Assembly: GCA_036346225.1 (NCBI GenBank)
Contig: JARFIW010001104.1
Coordinates: 3,684,001-3,748,000, forward strand
DNA from: Platerodrilus igneus
Lineage: Eukaryota > Arthropoda > Insecta > Coleoptera > Lycidae
Reading direction: 5' to 3'
Length of the DNA: 64,000 nucleotides
The position numbers and the translations under genes are program-made. The notes beneath the pieces are model-generated. The model saw only the letters and a list, made by a program, of their open reading frames with translations. It made no database searches and was not told the origin of the DNA. Below, piece by piece: positions 11,806 through 24,552 of this stretch; position 1 is the first letter of the stretch; every line of letters starts with the position of its first letter.

Positions 11806-12689
11806 TGTAACAGTTTAAATTTTTCTGTTACCAATTTTGTTGGTTTAGGCAATGTATTCTACTTATTCTGATAGATAGACAGCTATACATACAGACCTCG
11901 TAGGAAGGTGTTTGGTTGAAAACACCAATTTAGAAACCATCTCTGCTTAGAATGGATATTATATACTTTGTTAGATACGCGAATTTTGTCTTCCTTTTTT
12001 ATTTAAGCACTTAGTTTATTCACTTTATCATAGTGTGCAAAGCCGCAAGTGGGTAAGTTTACTTCGTTTTTATTAATTTAAAATTGTTAAATCTAATGAG
12101 GGTTTTTCACTTCAGCATTTAGTTACAGATTCGCGTGACACTAAATTATTGCGAGAAGCACGCAATACTAAATTATTCCCGGGAGCACGTGGAAATAATT
12201 TTGATCCCGGCGTAATTACTATGATATCCAAAATACGTTTTATTTTAATAGAATTCGCACATGGTAAATTCTAGCCACTAAGTTTGAGACATATCAAACA
12301 CCAATCGTTGAGAAAGATGTGACTTTTAATTTAAACGCAAGTTTTATTTGGAGGACGTAGTGATAATTAATTTCTTTGTGCAAATTTAGTATTTTTAATG
12401 GACGTTGGAATGGCAAAAGAGGAAGTTGATATTGCTCTATGTATTTCTAAGTATTGTTGTTAAATACCTTTACAAGTAAATGGGATTTAAAAATATATAA
12501 AGCAATCTAGGACATTAGGACACTGGAATTGTAGTATTATTTATGGATTAGGGTTTTTTAAAGGAATTCTGTTAATAATACATGGCCAAATGGAAGGCGA
12601 TTACGTTTTTTAAAGTCAATTTACGTGCAATTATATTTTCTGAATTTCTTGTTAAAAGAGTTCGAACATGAATGGAATTTTATTTGGAG

Positions 12690-13180
12690 TTATTTGTAAG
12701 AAAGATACAGGTGATCATTGTGAAAGGATATCCAACTATCCCTGTGATAAAGTCATATTTGGAAAAGGCCATTATTTCAAAAAATTGTTTTAATTTGACA
12801 AAAAGCTAATGAGTATTTTTAAGATATGGTTTAGAAAGGTAAATGAGAGGTGACAAAAGTTTATGAAAACCAAAAGCATAGAGACCTGCCCAGAATAACG
12901 TCTTCCATGTAGCAACAATATCGAAAAAATTGCTGAGGCAAATTTTGACCAGTAAAGCATTGAAAGGTAAGTATTATGTGTAAAGTTGTTTTATATTTTG
13001 ACCATTTTTGCATTATATAATTTTATTATTTTTATCACTTTTTTCATAAGAATCCACTCCTGTACCACTGTAGTTAGCAGGTGCACCCATAAAATTGTTA
13101 CAGGGTTCTCGCCCCTTCTGAACAAATTGAAATTCATTATGTCACAACACTTTTACCCATAACTAATATTTTACTTGTAT
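12690..13180 (+). repeat. Dispersed repeat, copy 1 (copy 2 at about 58900-59290)
   Basis: Shares GAATCCACTCCTG-ACC-CTGTAGTTAG, TTTAATTTGACA and GATGAGTATTTT-like blocks in the same order and strand with 58900-59290. It is diverged and has no coding frame. The rest of 12311-13844 shows nothing I recognise. Confidence 0.6.
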
Positions 13181-13844
13181 ACCTTCGAAAAGTATTTATT
13201 AACAAAAACAAAAATATTCAACTAGTCCCGAAATTGAAAGCATTTTAAAAGAGAAAAATGATTGTTTTAATACTAATAAAGATAGTACATTCACAAGAGG
13301 AAATCGATAAATTTCTCATTTGGATCCCTGCTGAAATACATTTGATAATAAAGGTAAGTTAACAAAATTATTGTTTAGGTTCTACTAATTGACCTGTACA
13401 ATAATATTATGGAAATCGTTAGAGCTGGCAGGAACGATGAGCTGCACTTTGCTTATTAATTCAAAATAATAAATTTACACTAAAAAAATATAATGTGAAT
13501 GTATAGTGAAAATGAAAATTCAGGACGTAAACAATAAAAACTATTTAATAATAGTTAAAATATTAGATGCAAAAAATGAATCACAGCGTACAATCACAAT
13601 TTTTGCAAAAAAATCCAATTATTTTTCAATGTGAAAAACTATACTATGCAAGAACTTGAAATGTCACAAAAGATAGAATATTCTTAAAATACCTTTTAGG
13701 AAAGTGTGAAGCAGCCGATAGAAAAATACATGCTAACCATAAAGGCATTGTGAAAATGTGTACAACTAAAGTATTTGAGAATGTATCAGGCGGTGGATGA
13801 TACTTTATATAAATATTAGACCTTGCTACATGTTAAGTGAATTA

Positions 13845-14370
13845 ACCTGTAATTCATTTTTCAATCATTGGATAACCAGTTTCCATTTTTTATACTCTTA
13901 AATTTACCATATTTTGTTTTATGGCGATGACCTTGACTAGGTTGTAAGCTTAGAATTATGCGATACACATAAATCTGTTAAAATGCCCTCCATAGTCTAC
14001 ATCACTCTCACAGAATTTTTTATCATTCTTTAGGAAATAATGTAAAACTTTTATTGGTTCTCAAACTAATTTTCACGAATTACGCAAACACTTTGGATAG
14101 GAGAGCAACTACAGCAGTTGTGTTTTGATTGAAGTGTCTTTTGGTGCGTCTTTTTCGAAGTAGTAACCTAATTATCGTCCCCACCTCTTTTTACGTTATT
14201 CTTTTAGGGCACCACTACAATTGGAGGATACATGTGACGAAAATCTGATAAGAACCCGGACCCTGAAAACTCGAAGAAAATATGTAAAAACCTGTTATAA
14301 CCTTGGCATAAAAATTTGCATACCTAAATCATAAATTTTGTTAAGTATGTGTTCAGGGGTATTCATACGT
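13845..14370 (+). repeat. Intronic repeat family, copy 1
   Basis: Matches 15325-15880 over about 500 bases in the same orientation: TTTTTCAATCATTGGATAA, GCACCACTACAATTGGA, CATGTGACGAAAATCT and CCTTATAACC-like blocks. Noncoding; the family is unknown to me. Confidence 0.75.
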
Positions 14371-15324
14371 AGCAAATGATGTGTGAACATGAGTTGGAAT
14401 AATTGACATCTAGCGTAAGCCACGGGCGATCTGTACCCATGGTAATCCAATCCCTTATGCGTTCAACAGAACGGGTATAGTTTCTCACACCTCCATTTTT
14501 GGCACAAGAAATTTTCCTTTTAACGGTTCTACAAGACCACTCTCTGGATTTAGTTTTAAGTATATCTATGCCTTATATTATAATATCTTAAAAGTTTATC
14601 TTTATCTTTGGGTTTTTTTGAAAATTATCTTGCGTTATTGTATTACCTTTATCTTGAGATTTTCTTTGGGAACTATCTTAAGATATTATCTTTATCTCGA
14701 TATTTTACCTTTGTAATTTTATCGCTATCTTGAGCTTGTTTTGGGAAATTATCCTTCTTTTTCTTATAATTGAGCAAAATTTTTTCAGAAAATTTAATTA
14801 ACTGATGTTTTGAAACCAAGATTTTTATAACTTGGATGAATAAATTACAGTTGAAAGAAAGAACCAAATAGGCTTTAGTTTATAATTTGTTATTAAAAAT
14901 TTGCTTAAATTAGATGCCAAATACGCAGGGTACAATTTGAATACTTAATAGTATTTTTGTAAATATTTTTATACTGTTTCATATATTTAAATGTTTGTAG
15001 TATATAACAAAAACTAAATTATATTTTAAGACGTGGAGTTTAATTTCGAATAGGATTTTAGGTTAAAAAAATTCTCTTGCTTTCTGACAATATGTGTTGC
15101 TAGCGGGAATTGCAACAATGAATATCTGCACGCAATAGTGAAGTAAACGAGAAAATATTGACTACTTCTCCATTTCCATGTCCTGATTTAGTGCGGGCTG
15201 TTTTAGGAAAAATCAGGTAGCACCTAAAAACTTTTTTAATTATTAATGGTTTTAGGTTACAAGTAATTGTCCAGACTTAGAGAAACAAGAACTTTTTCTT
15301 TTTTGTAATTTTGCTATGATTGTT
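14371..15324. other. Intron sequence, nothing recognised
   Basis: AT-rich with a pyrimidine-biased stretch of repeated TATCTTTATCTT-like words near 14570-14740. No gene or transposon signature. Confidence 0.55.
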
Positions 15325-15880
15325 ATGTGTTAACGTGCATTTTTCAATCATTGGATAATTAGTTTCCATTTCTTATACTCCAATTTACCGTATTTCGTTT
15401 AAAAGCAAAAGTAATTTCCCTTTGTCTTGACTCTGGCCTCGACTAGGTTATAAATTAATAGTAAAGTGTAGAATAATGTAATATGCATAAATATGTTAAA
15501 ATGCTCTCGGGGGGCTTACAAGTGTTTCTCGGGATTTTATATCGACAAATTAAACTTGTATTGGACCTGATACTAATTCTACCAGGAATTACGTAGACAC
15601 TTTTGTACCAGGACTCAACTACAGTACTTGTTTCTTGATTAGAGTGCATTTTAGTGTGTTTTTCGACATAGTAACCCAATTATCATCCCCACATTTCTTT
15701 ATTTTATCCAGTTAGAGCACCACTACAATTGGAAGATCCATGTGACGAAAATCTTAGTTGAATTCGGACCACGGCTCACTGAAAACTCGACAAAAATGTA
15801 AGTAGAAACCTGTTTATAACCTTGGAATTCCTAAACATAAAATTTATTATGTAAGGTTAAGGGGGTATTTAATGTGTAGC
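15325..15880 (+). repeat. Intronic repeat family, copy 2
   Basis: Direct repeat of 13845-14370; see that entry for the shared blocks. About 1.5 kb separates the two starts. Confidence 0.75.
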
Positions 15881-15888
15881 AATGGATA

Positions 15889-15986
15889 CCAAAATTATTA
15901 TGCACCAAATGGGGGCACAAATTATCACAGTCATAAACAGTGGCTGTAATAATTTGCGCCCCTATTTGATGCATAATAATTTTTGC
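15889..15986. repeat. Long imperfect palindrome (MITE-like hairpin)
   Basis: Arms of about 41 bases (CAAAATTATTATGCACCAAA at left, its near complement ending ATGCATAATAATTTTTG at right) flank a 13-base loop. It is typical of a foldback or MITE core; no transposase is nearby. Confidence 0.85.
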
Positions 15987-17843
15987 CTGTTTGATTGAAA
16001 AATAATTGCCTAGAAAAAAATATTAAGTATCCAGAACGATTGAACCTAAGAGGATATTGTGGCATATTATGGTTATAAGTTTTCAGTGAACCATCATTTA
16101 CTAGCCATATTTGGCAGGATGACGCACCACATTTTAGAACTCAATTATTGTAATAGTAATGTGTCGTTCTTCAAAATAAATTCTTTTTCTGGATAATAAT
16201 TTAATATTTTATGTATTACATTATCTAGTGAAAAAGAATGAAAAAGAAAGAAATTACTATTTATTAAAAAAATGCCTCTTAACTTTTAGTAGCTGTTTTA
16301 TTTAATATTTAAGTAAATTATGGCCAAACTAGAGAAGCAAAAGTATATTTTTATGAAAGACAATCAATAAAGGCACAGAATCTTTTAGTGATTCTACAAT
16401 GACAGTTTATGGTGTGACATATTTATTTCCTTTCACCTGTTGTGTTGTTTTAAATTTATAAACATAAAAAATTCCTAAACTAATTTAGTGTAAACAATTT
16501 GTTTTTGTAAAATTTCCTAGTTATGGAACTTATTACCTTATTTGTTATTGCACGATATGCTGTATGTTTGAGCCTGTGTGTTTGCGCGATGTCTTATAGT
16601 TTTCAAGATTGATTCATGGTCAAAATTTGGGGCAGTTAAAAAATAGAGAGATGAAAAGAATGCATTGGTACTTGGTGACGAGAAGAGTTCCAGGGAGTTA
16701 CCAGATGCTCGTACGTGGCAATTGTTATTTTAAATGATGGTCTAATTAAATATTTGTAATCGATTAGTGGTAAGTCTTGCAAAATTAAAGAAATTCTAGA
16801 GTCCCTTGGGTAACAGTTGGATATTGTGGTACAACAAATTAGGTTGTAGTGCTATTTGGCTGCATCAAATTTTATTTTAATAATCAAATTAGAGAATTTT
16901 TAAATACAGCTTGTTAAAGCTTTTTCTCCATTTTTAATTTAAGTTTCTATGTGTAAAGTTTCACAATTATAGTTTCCCGCAAGCCCTAGGATTTTAACAC
17001 CATGATTTATGGCATGTAAATCGCACATGCCTGCATTTCTCAGGTTCAAGGATTGTGGATGTGGTTAGCGCAGTTGGCCATGAGAAGCGTGGAATGGAGG
17101 AGTTATTATGGCTCATGGCAGTGAAGCATTCAAAAAGCAAGGTACTTTACTATCGACGATCGAAGAGATCGGACGTGTGTGCACGTTACTTCGGCAAAGT
17201 GATTCCTTTCCATTCCCGTACCTTCTTCTTCCACCTAAAAAACTGTCTCTCTGATCCGTTATAAGACATCTTCCGTTTATCGTCCAAAATTTAAAAACAT
17301 TGAGAAACCACCCACAACTGAGCCTGACCTAAAAAGTAGGAGGCGGCCTGGGCTTACAGTAAAATATAGGTAAGCTCCTGGCTTGTTTGTTAACTTGAGA
17401 GTTTTACCCATGATGACAACCCATGCAACCAAACTGTTGTAATACTATTGAAAAGGTTATGATTTTTAATTTGTCGTTTGGATGATTATCTGTATTTGTG
17501 TAAAAATCTGGAACTATATGACGGGTTAGATGTAACTAAGCGAGGAAATTGGATGGATACTGTAATAGATTAATTCAACCTGTATTTGAATTATTTTGTC
17601 TCCAAATTTACATCATGGGAGTGATGGTAATCATAAATTCAATTATTAAGCAGATGGATGATAACTAGTGGAATTATTTTTGGGATGGTACACATTCATA
17701 CAAGGCCAAGTATGTTCTTAATCTGCACCTGTTCTCCTAACATGAACGATACGTATTTTGATGCACCTAAACAACATAATACATAAAAAATAATTCTAGC
17801 AACTACTGAGCTAATCTAAATTAAATAGAATTATAATACTCAC
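15987..17843. other. Intron sequence, no gene supported
   Basis: The frame at 17055-17264 and a small GC-richer patch near 17325-17360 attract attention, but I see no splice or homology support. Confidence 0.5.
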
Positions 17844-20800
17844 CGTTCAACTTTTTTCAGTAACTTCTTGCAAAGATCTACATGTTTTAAATGAAAGTAA
17901 CTCATAATCGAATTAGTTGTAATATCAAATGGCATCGAGAACTTTGTTTCAGGACATATAACTAAGAAGTGCTTATAAAGTCTCTCTAAACGTTCCTCAT
18001 CATCATCTAATTCAGGAAAAAGTCCTAAAACTAACAATCGTGCTAAATTAGTAGGTTTTGGAACTTTTCTCTTTTCCTCTGGACAGTCAGTTAACATTTC
18101 TTCCATAATTTGTTCAACGGTTAGTTCATCATTCATTAAATATTGAACTCGCTCGTCTGCTCTTTCTGGAATTTCATGTATATTTTCGATTAATGCTTCG
18201 GAAACACAAGTATTCTTTTTTTCAAGAGAAGATAAATACTTTTCCAAAATACTAGTATCGTGATCATCATTCATTGTTACTGTATCTGGAACAATTACAT
18301 CTTCTGAAGTTTCAGGAAGATCATTTGTAATGAGAAAAGTTTCAAGCTTTTTTTCATAGTCTTCAAAAGTTGTATCAGTGTTTGTGGCAACACGTATTGG
18401 AATTAGATCACCAATCACCTGTTTGCCTTCTTGCTGAGATAAAACAGGTGCCATTTTAGGAAAAGCATTAGATTCGTTTGCCTGCATAATTTCAATATCT
18501 TCAGATTCGTCTTCAACATCATCTGTCAGAAACCAGGATCGCAAGAACCTGTGTATCATAGGCCACCTGCACCCATATTTAGCTTTGTCATTACCAATTT
18601 GGTCAGCATCACTAAAATAAGTACCATTCTTAACTAATGTTAACATTTTTTTATAACGTATGGCCAATTCACGTATTAATTCTGTGTGGTCAGTAATATT
18701 GGGGTTTAACACCAATACTTCTTTAGGTATATCGACGTTCACAAAAGTGTCAGTGTAAGCAGCAAGCTCAGCTAGACCAACAGTATGACCTTGTCTAAAA
18801 TTTTCCATCGGTATATACTTAGGGCCCACATTCTTAAAAACAGTTAAAAATATTTCATGGGCTTCAATAAGCAGTTCTGGTGGATATTTTGTAATTTGTG
18901 TATAACAATAATAATAAGAAAACTGGAAAAATTTGGTTATGATTGGAACACCTTCGATACTTTTCACCTTACGAATAGTAGGACGTTTGCCAGACGTTAC
19001 ATGATTGATACGAAGATTATCAAGTGCTTGTTTTAACAAATCTTGCGAATATTTACGATATACACAGAAAAGCTGAATAAGCCAACCAGAAGCATTTTGA
19101 TGACATGCCAACGAAGAGTGGATTATTGACTGAATTGTATCTAGAACTATCTCATTTTCAGTTTCTGGATAACTTTTGTTTAATTTAGAATAAAGAGTAT
19201 ATTTTCTCGATTTATCATAGGGTTGCACCTCTATTATTTCTAACACTTCAGAACTTATTGGAATATCCGGCATCGGTGCTTTACTTGAAAGCAAATCAAA
19301 AATGTGCTGCATTTCGTTTTGGTGCTTAAAAAAATATATTGTTAAAAAAACAAAAGTCCCCAGAGTGTGCTTTTCATTTTGTTGAACAGTATGGAAATAT
19401 TTCTTAACATAAGGAATAAAATTAAGAGTCATGGCAATTTGTTGAAACATCTCTTGCTTTTCAACAGCGCCAAACATATTAAGTGAACGACGCCGTACAG
19501 AACCTGAAGTTTTATTATTACTAATTGGTGATAATTTGTGAAGAACATCTCTAATAACTGTGTAAGGTATAAACTGACGAGGAGCATATCGATAAATAAA
19601 CATTACAACAATTTTGCAAATCTGAAGTACTTTATCTTCACTTTCAATCCATTCGGGTCTGGATTGCTGTAAGCGTATCATTAATTTCTTATCAATAGCA
19701 TCATATTCAGATTTAAGACGATTCTTATGATCTTTGCGTGGTAAAACTTGTCGTACAATATTTCCTTGTTGTTTTTGATTACTATACTCTGAACGTTTAA
19801 CAGGGGCCTTTGATTTCTTTTTATTTTTAATAGGTGGTCGTTTTTTAGGTTTATCGCACCATATCCAGTTACGTTTAACATGTGCCCATAGTGCCGAATC
19901 AAAACCAGCAGCTCCACGTTTGTCGCCGGGTACCTTTCCATCATCATTTGATAAAGCACCCTCAGGTGTCTGTGCTTTCGTTGCTTCTACCATCAATGGC
20001 TTACGATCTATATTTTCAATTGTTATATAAGTACCCGTTACTGTTTGACGTAAACCAAGTTTAGTATGCATACAGATATTCCACATTTCATACCAATAAT
20101 TATCAACGGTATCCGCAGTTTTAAAATTGTACTTAAGATGCTTGTATTCACGGTCTTCAGTGTAGTGATAACCAGGTGCAGTAATTGTTGTATCCCATAA
20201 AGAAGCATGGCGATTCAGATAAATAAATACTTGATCTTTATCACGTAACTTTTGTGGTCCAAACTGAACAAGACCAATAAAGCAAAGACGACATATACTT
20301 TCATGAATAGCATACATATATTTACGCTTATACAATAATGCATTACGAATATCAGGTGGCAAATGCTTAATCAATAGGTGCTGTTTAACAGGATCTTCCA
20401 ACAATTCATTAAGGTCTGGAATGATGAAACAAATATTACAAATTTTAACAAAAAGTGATAAGGGCAACCGCAATAGTAAATCACACACTAATGTCCACCC
20501 TTCTGGCCAACCTTTATGTTTAGGTAAAGGTGGTACAAACATTTTCCAATTATTTTCGTGCGAATATATTGGCGGCAAATCGCTATTTTCAATCATACTG
20601 TGTGTTATTGTTTCAGATGGAAAGTCATATATTAAATAAAACATAAATTCATGTAATACACGCATGCGCATGAATTTAGGAGCATTTCCATAATCGCGTC
20701 CTATATTTCGCTGAAACACATATGGAGGATCACTACTAGTTAGTAAACTTAATTCGCCCAGGCTAGTTGTAATTTGACTTGATATAAACTGATCATCTAC

Positions 20801-22019
20801 AGCTTCATTATTAGGATCTTTCGTAATGTGCAGATTTGTTGCATTGGAAGAAAATGCTTTCATTTTTAACTGTTCGATAAGTGACTCAATTACTGAGTAC
20901 TGCAAATCGTAAGATGCATCACATACAACAGTTGAACTTTTCACAATACCAGCAAAGTATAATGTAACTCGAAGCATTTTAATAAGACCAGCTTTTACAA
21001 GTCGCATGTAAATACGATCAACAGATTTTTTATCAATTCTTACATTATAGCCTTCTTCAATATCTAAATTAATAAGTAATTTTGTAATATTAAAGATATC
21101 TGTTATAATTTTTTCCTGGCGTACTATATCAACTACGAACTTTATGCGTTTAAGAGTTCGTAAGGTTGCATTATTATCTTTAACGTAACTTCCGCTCGTT
21201 TCACCAAACTCCTCAGGTTTTGTAGATACCACAACAGTGACTCTCACATTGTTATTATCAATTGAATTATATATTACTTCTGGCTTTGGTCCCATATAAA
21301 TCTGATGCTTGATACTTTTACTGATAAATGGGAAATTAAGATCTGCTTTTACTTCATGGTCATTGTGACCATCTTCGCTTTCTATAAGCTCTGGTTTCTG
21401 TTGCGAAAATTCAAGTAACTTTGCTTTCGATAACTGGTGTTTGCATTCATATCTGTATCGAGGTTGTAAAACTTTAACTTCATATCTAAGATGCATCAAA
21501 ACTGGCTGCACAATCTTATAAGCAAAATAGCAAAGTTTTTGATAATTCCTTGAGCATTCTGTTAAATTTAAAGGGCAAGGAATATTACATTCAAGTGTAA
21601 GTGGTTCTGTTTTGTGCAGCTTCTTTATTTGTTTACAAATTTCTTTAAAACTGTTTTTCGGTTTATAAACAGTTTCAATATTTTCATTAATGTTTTCATT
21701 GCAAAATACATCTAAACGTTTTAATTTCAAATTAAAATCGATGGTATTTCTTGCTGTGTCATATGAATGGTGGTTTCTAAATATTTCTTCTAATGCTCTT
21801 GAATTCTCTGCTCTATTTTGCTTCCGTAATTGTTTGATTAGTGAATACTTTCCCAAAGTTTCTGTTGAATCAGTTGATTGTGTGATATCATTGGATTTCT
21901 TAGATAAAACACTAGAATCTGGTATCCCTAATATACTAGATACATAATCCAATGCTTCTTGCTCATCTTCCACTTCGAGTGGTTCTGCGATGTTCATTTT
22001 TCGATAGTTACAATGGTAC
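17844..22019 (-). CDS. GTF3C1: General transcription factor 3C polypeptide 1-like (TFIIIC B-box binding subunit), giant internal exon
   Basis: TFIIIC binds the B box of tRNA genes and recruits TFIIIB and RNA polymerase III in the nucleus; this is its largest subunit. One 4176-bp exon is open throughout (about 1392 codons). Recognisable landmarks, in order: a winged-helix-like block (IITDIFNITKLLINLDIEEG), RMRVLHEFMFYLIYDFP, FVPPLPKHKGWPEGWTLVCD, then HLPPDIRNALLYKRKYMYAI, CRLCFIGLVQFGP and DKDQVFIYLNRHASLWDTTI, and GAAGFDSALWAHVKRNWIWC followed by a Lys-rich stretch. All resemble human GTF3C1 segments in the same order. The C-terminal part is acidic. The Met at 21997 is not the start: the frame continues upstream to the acceptor TTTTCTTTTAAG|G at 22019. 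The 3' end is a donor, GAACG|GTGAGT, whose in-frame TGA only looks like a stop. Human GTF3C1 is about 2100 residues, so the gene is partial here. Confidence 0.95.
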
Positions 22020-22436
22020 CTTAAAAGAAAAAATTTACTTAGTAATAATAATACATAAAAATAATATAACTATAGTCGAGACCAAGAAAGAAGGCAGTCA
22101 TGTGATCAATTGTATTCGTAACTAATATTTATGCATTTCCCAAGATAATTGACGATATAAAATAATACATTTATTTAATTTATCTGTAAAAGCAGAGTTG
22201 CCAATAAGTAGTTATTTTCTCAACACATGCACTCTAAGAATTAATTACCATAGCTTTTTATATCCTATATATATTTAAAACGCTAAGCCGTTTCTTGTAA
22301 TGCTTACTTTGAGAAAAGTACTGAACGGATTTTTATCATTCGACTACCACAATAAAGCTTATTATTCGTAGATGTGCCCGCAGTAGGTATTTTTTTACAA
22401 AAGCTTAATATTAATGACAAAAATGACGTGTAATGT
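22020..22436. other. Intron sequence, nothing recognised
   Basis: Right flank of the giant exon and start of the 34.8 kb intron (22020-56850). No structure seen. Confidence 0.5.
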
Positions 22437-22830
22437 TGGGCTCCATCAACTTGGCCCCCCTCCAAACGATTTATTGAAATGTAGCATGTGCACCAGAAAG
22501 TATAGTCTTGCACCACCAAAATAATAGTTTGCATCATGCTGGAAAAACAATTGCGGTAATTTGTTTATGAGGGGGGCTAAAATGACGCTAGCCCTCCTCC
22601 ATTTGAATTTCAAAAAAATTATATGTGCACCAGTTAGAGAAATGCTTGCACCACTAAATTTAGAGCTTGCACCAGTTCAGAAAATTAGATACACGGCCTT
22701 TTCTCGAGAGGGGGCTAGAATGACGCTATCCTCCCTCCATTCAAATTTCAAAAAAAATGATATGTGCACCAGTTAGAGGAACGCTTGCACCACCTTGTCC
22801 CGCTAAATTTAGAGCTTGCACCACCTTCAA
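22437..22830 (+). repeat. TTGCACCACC-rich repeat, copy 1 (inverted copy at 36655-36940)
   Basis: Contains CTTGCACCACC and GTGCACCAGTTAGAG words several times and an internal duplication (about 22564-22660 versus 22711-22800, both with GGGGGCTA-AATGACGCTA). Its first 260 bases match 36655-36940 in inverted orientation. Noncoding, probably a non-autonomous DNA element. Confidence 0.75.
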
Positions 22831-23264
22831 TAAGTTGTCACATTATTATTTTATATTATTTTACATAAAACACTGCCACACTCCAACGTTTCTGAATTGC
22901 ACTACCAAAAGAATTCTAAGCAGATCCGATGCTGAAATGTTTTTCTTGCGTTTCTTTTATTTAAAATAGTGCAATTATATTTCATTTAATTATAGAAGTA
23001 TTATCCAATAACGAGGTGACTAATAATACGAACTTTAGGACAGGATCAGGACGTTCCTACAAGAGGCTTACAAATGCACTTGCAAGGTATTACAGAAAAC
23101 GTAATATAACTGCATGATTTAGGGGTGTCAAATGTGAGTCAAGTTACAACCAAATATAGCAGAATTCAGTTTTAAGCAGCATACAGGACCAAAGTCGTAG
23201 ACAGATACTTCCGGAGAGGTCATGCACAATTTTTTTAAATTTAATTACATTTCTATGGATGGAT
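22831..23264. other. Intron sequence, nothing recognised
   Basis: Noncoding flank left of the BEL/Pao insertion, ending in the target duplication GTATC at 23265-23269. Confidence 0.5.
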
Positions 23265-23269
23265 GTATC

Positions 23270-23675
23270 TGTTCGGTCTCTTTGTCGCACGTTCGCGTGG
23301 TTAATTTTAAGTTATTTAAATTTGTAGTCGTAAATCTAATAGTAAAACTGTCATCCCTTGTTCCCTTATATCCTGCCATAAAAATTCCTTGTGCATGGGC
23401 GAATAAGTTGGACTAAGAGCAGTTAACAAACACTTTCTTATGGATATTGAAGCAGAACGGTCGTCGGTTTCTTCGTTCGGTATCGTAAGTTAGTCAAGTG
23501 CCGCAGACTTTATTTGTGAAACCCCTAAAAACCACAGTGCAAGTGTGTAACGTAACATAGACTCAATTCGCATACAGTCCACTTGGTTGAAAGAATAGGA
23601 ACTGCAACTTAGAAAAACAAAACACCGCGGAGGTAAGTCGATGTATAACTTTATAAGACCCCCCGCGCGTGAACA
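23270..23675 (+). repeat. BEL/Pao 5' LTR
   Basis: 406 bp, starts TGTTCGGTCTC and ends CGCGTGAACA. Aligned with the 3' LTR it shows four substitutions and no indels. Confidence 0.95.
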
Positions 23676-24552
23676 AAATTGGCCTTCATCACCGGATCTT
23701 TAATTAAATAATAAGTTCCTATCCTTTAAGCTCCTTATACTTAAATTTATAAATTTGTCGTAGTTTTTATTATGGTTAAACGTGTTACACAGAAAAGAAC
23801 ATCTTGCTTACACATTTAATGCTAGTAACATTTGGTCATAACGGTAGATTTTACAATACATTCCTTATCCTTTGTGGCAAAGATTAGGGTCATCGTCGTC
23901 GGTATCTTTTTATGTAAACTATTTATGAGGGTTATTGTATCCAAAATCTTTACCTTATTTGTCACTTCAAGTTGGAGGAACCATTCGGGTTCATGCAACT
24001 TGTATAACAAAGGGGTTATTGGTATTTATTTGAAACCTTAAAAGCTTTGTCGGGCGAGCACTGTAGTTAGTTGCATTTTTCTATTAATAATTTAATTTCG
24101 TAGATGAATTAGTAATTTAGCGTATTCGAGTCACGCATTGTTTTTACATTAATTTTTATTGTCGTTCATTAATCATTAATTAAATATGGTTATATCAATT
24201 GATAAAGCTATTCTTGAAGCTAAATTTGTAGTTAAAAGGTTGGATCACATATACAGCAAAATCAACCAACCGGAAGACGTATCGATTGCTTTAATTAGAG
24301 CGTCGATTAAAAGTGTCGAACAGATTGAAACGCTTTTCAAATCCTTTTGCAAGGATATTTTCTTTGATGAAGAAAGTGAACAATTGGATGAATTTTCTGC
24401 TCTTAGGGTGAAAATCGATGATTACCTATTAGATATTCGTATTATCGCTGAACAATGCGAATTAGATCGGGTAGAAAATAAGCCAAAGGTGGAAAATATG
24501 AATAATTCATTTTCGTCAAACTGTGCAATTCGCTTGAAACATCTTTCAGTCC

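Larger units (their letters stand above)
9843..12310 (+). mobile_element. Short LTR retroelement with no coding region
   Basis: Two direct repeats bound it: 9843-10416 and 11806-12310, both starting TGTAACAG and sharing long identical stretches (TAGATACGCGAATTTTGTCT, CACGCAATACTAAATTATTC). The right copy lacks about 80 bases present near 10040-10125 in the left. A polypurine tract GTGGGGACGGGGTAG (11791-11805) directly precedes the right copy, as expected before a 3' LTR. The internal 1.4 kb has no gag or pol, and it contains a 0.2 kb Penelope terminus. This looks like a non-autonomous (TRIM/LARD-type) derivative. I found no convincing target duplication. Confidence 0.75.

Noticed and set aside
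16100..16150. Possible Tc1/mariner transposase scrap (IWQDDAPHF)
   Set aside because: Only about 16 residues with no other transposase motif or terminal repeats nearby.
17055..17264. Small ORF with a TTAGCGCAGTTGG tRNA-like start
   Set aside because: No B box, no cloverleaf, no splice support and no protein similarity.
17840..17843. Stop codon ending the large ORF
   Set aside because: The TGA lies inside the donor GTGAGT; the next exon matches in phase.
21995..21997. ATG as start codon of the large minus-strand ORF
   Set aside because: The frame continues upstream to a good acceptor at 22019, and the preceding residues complete the conserved join with the exon at 56851-57067.
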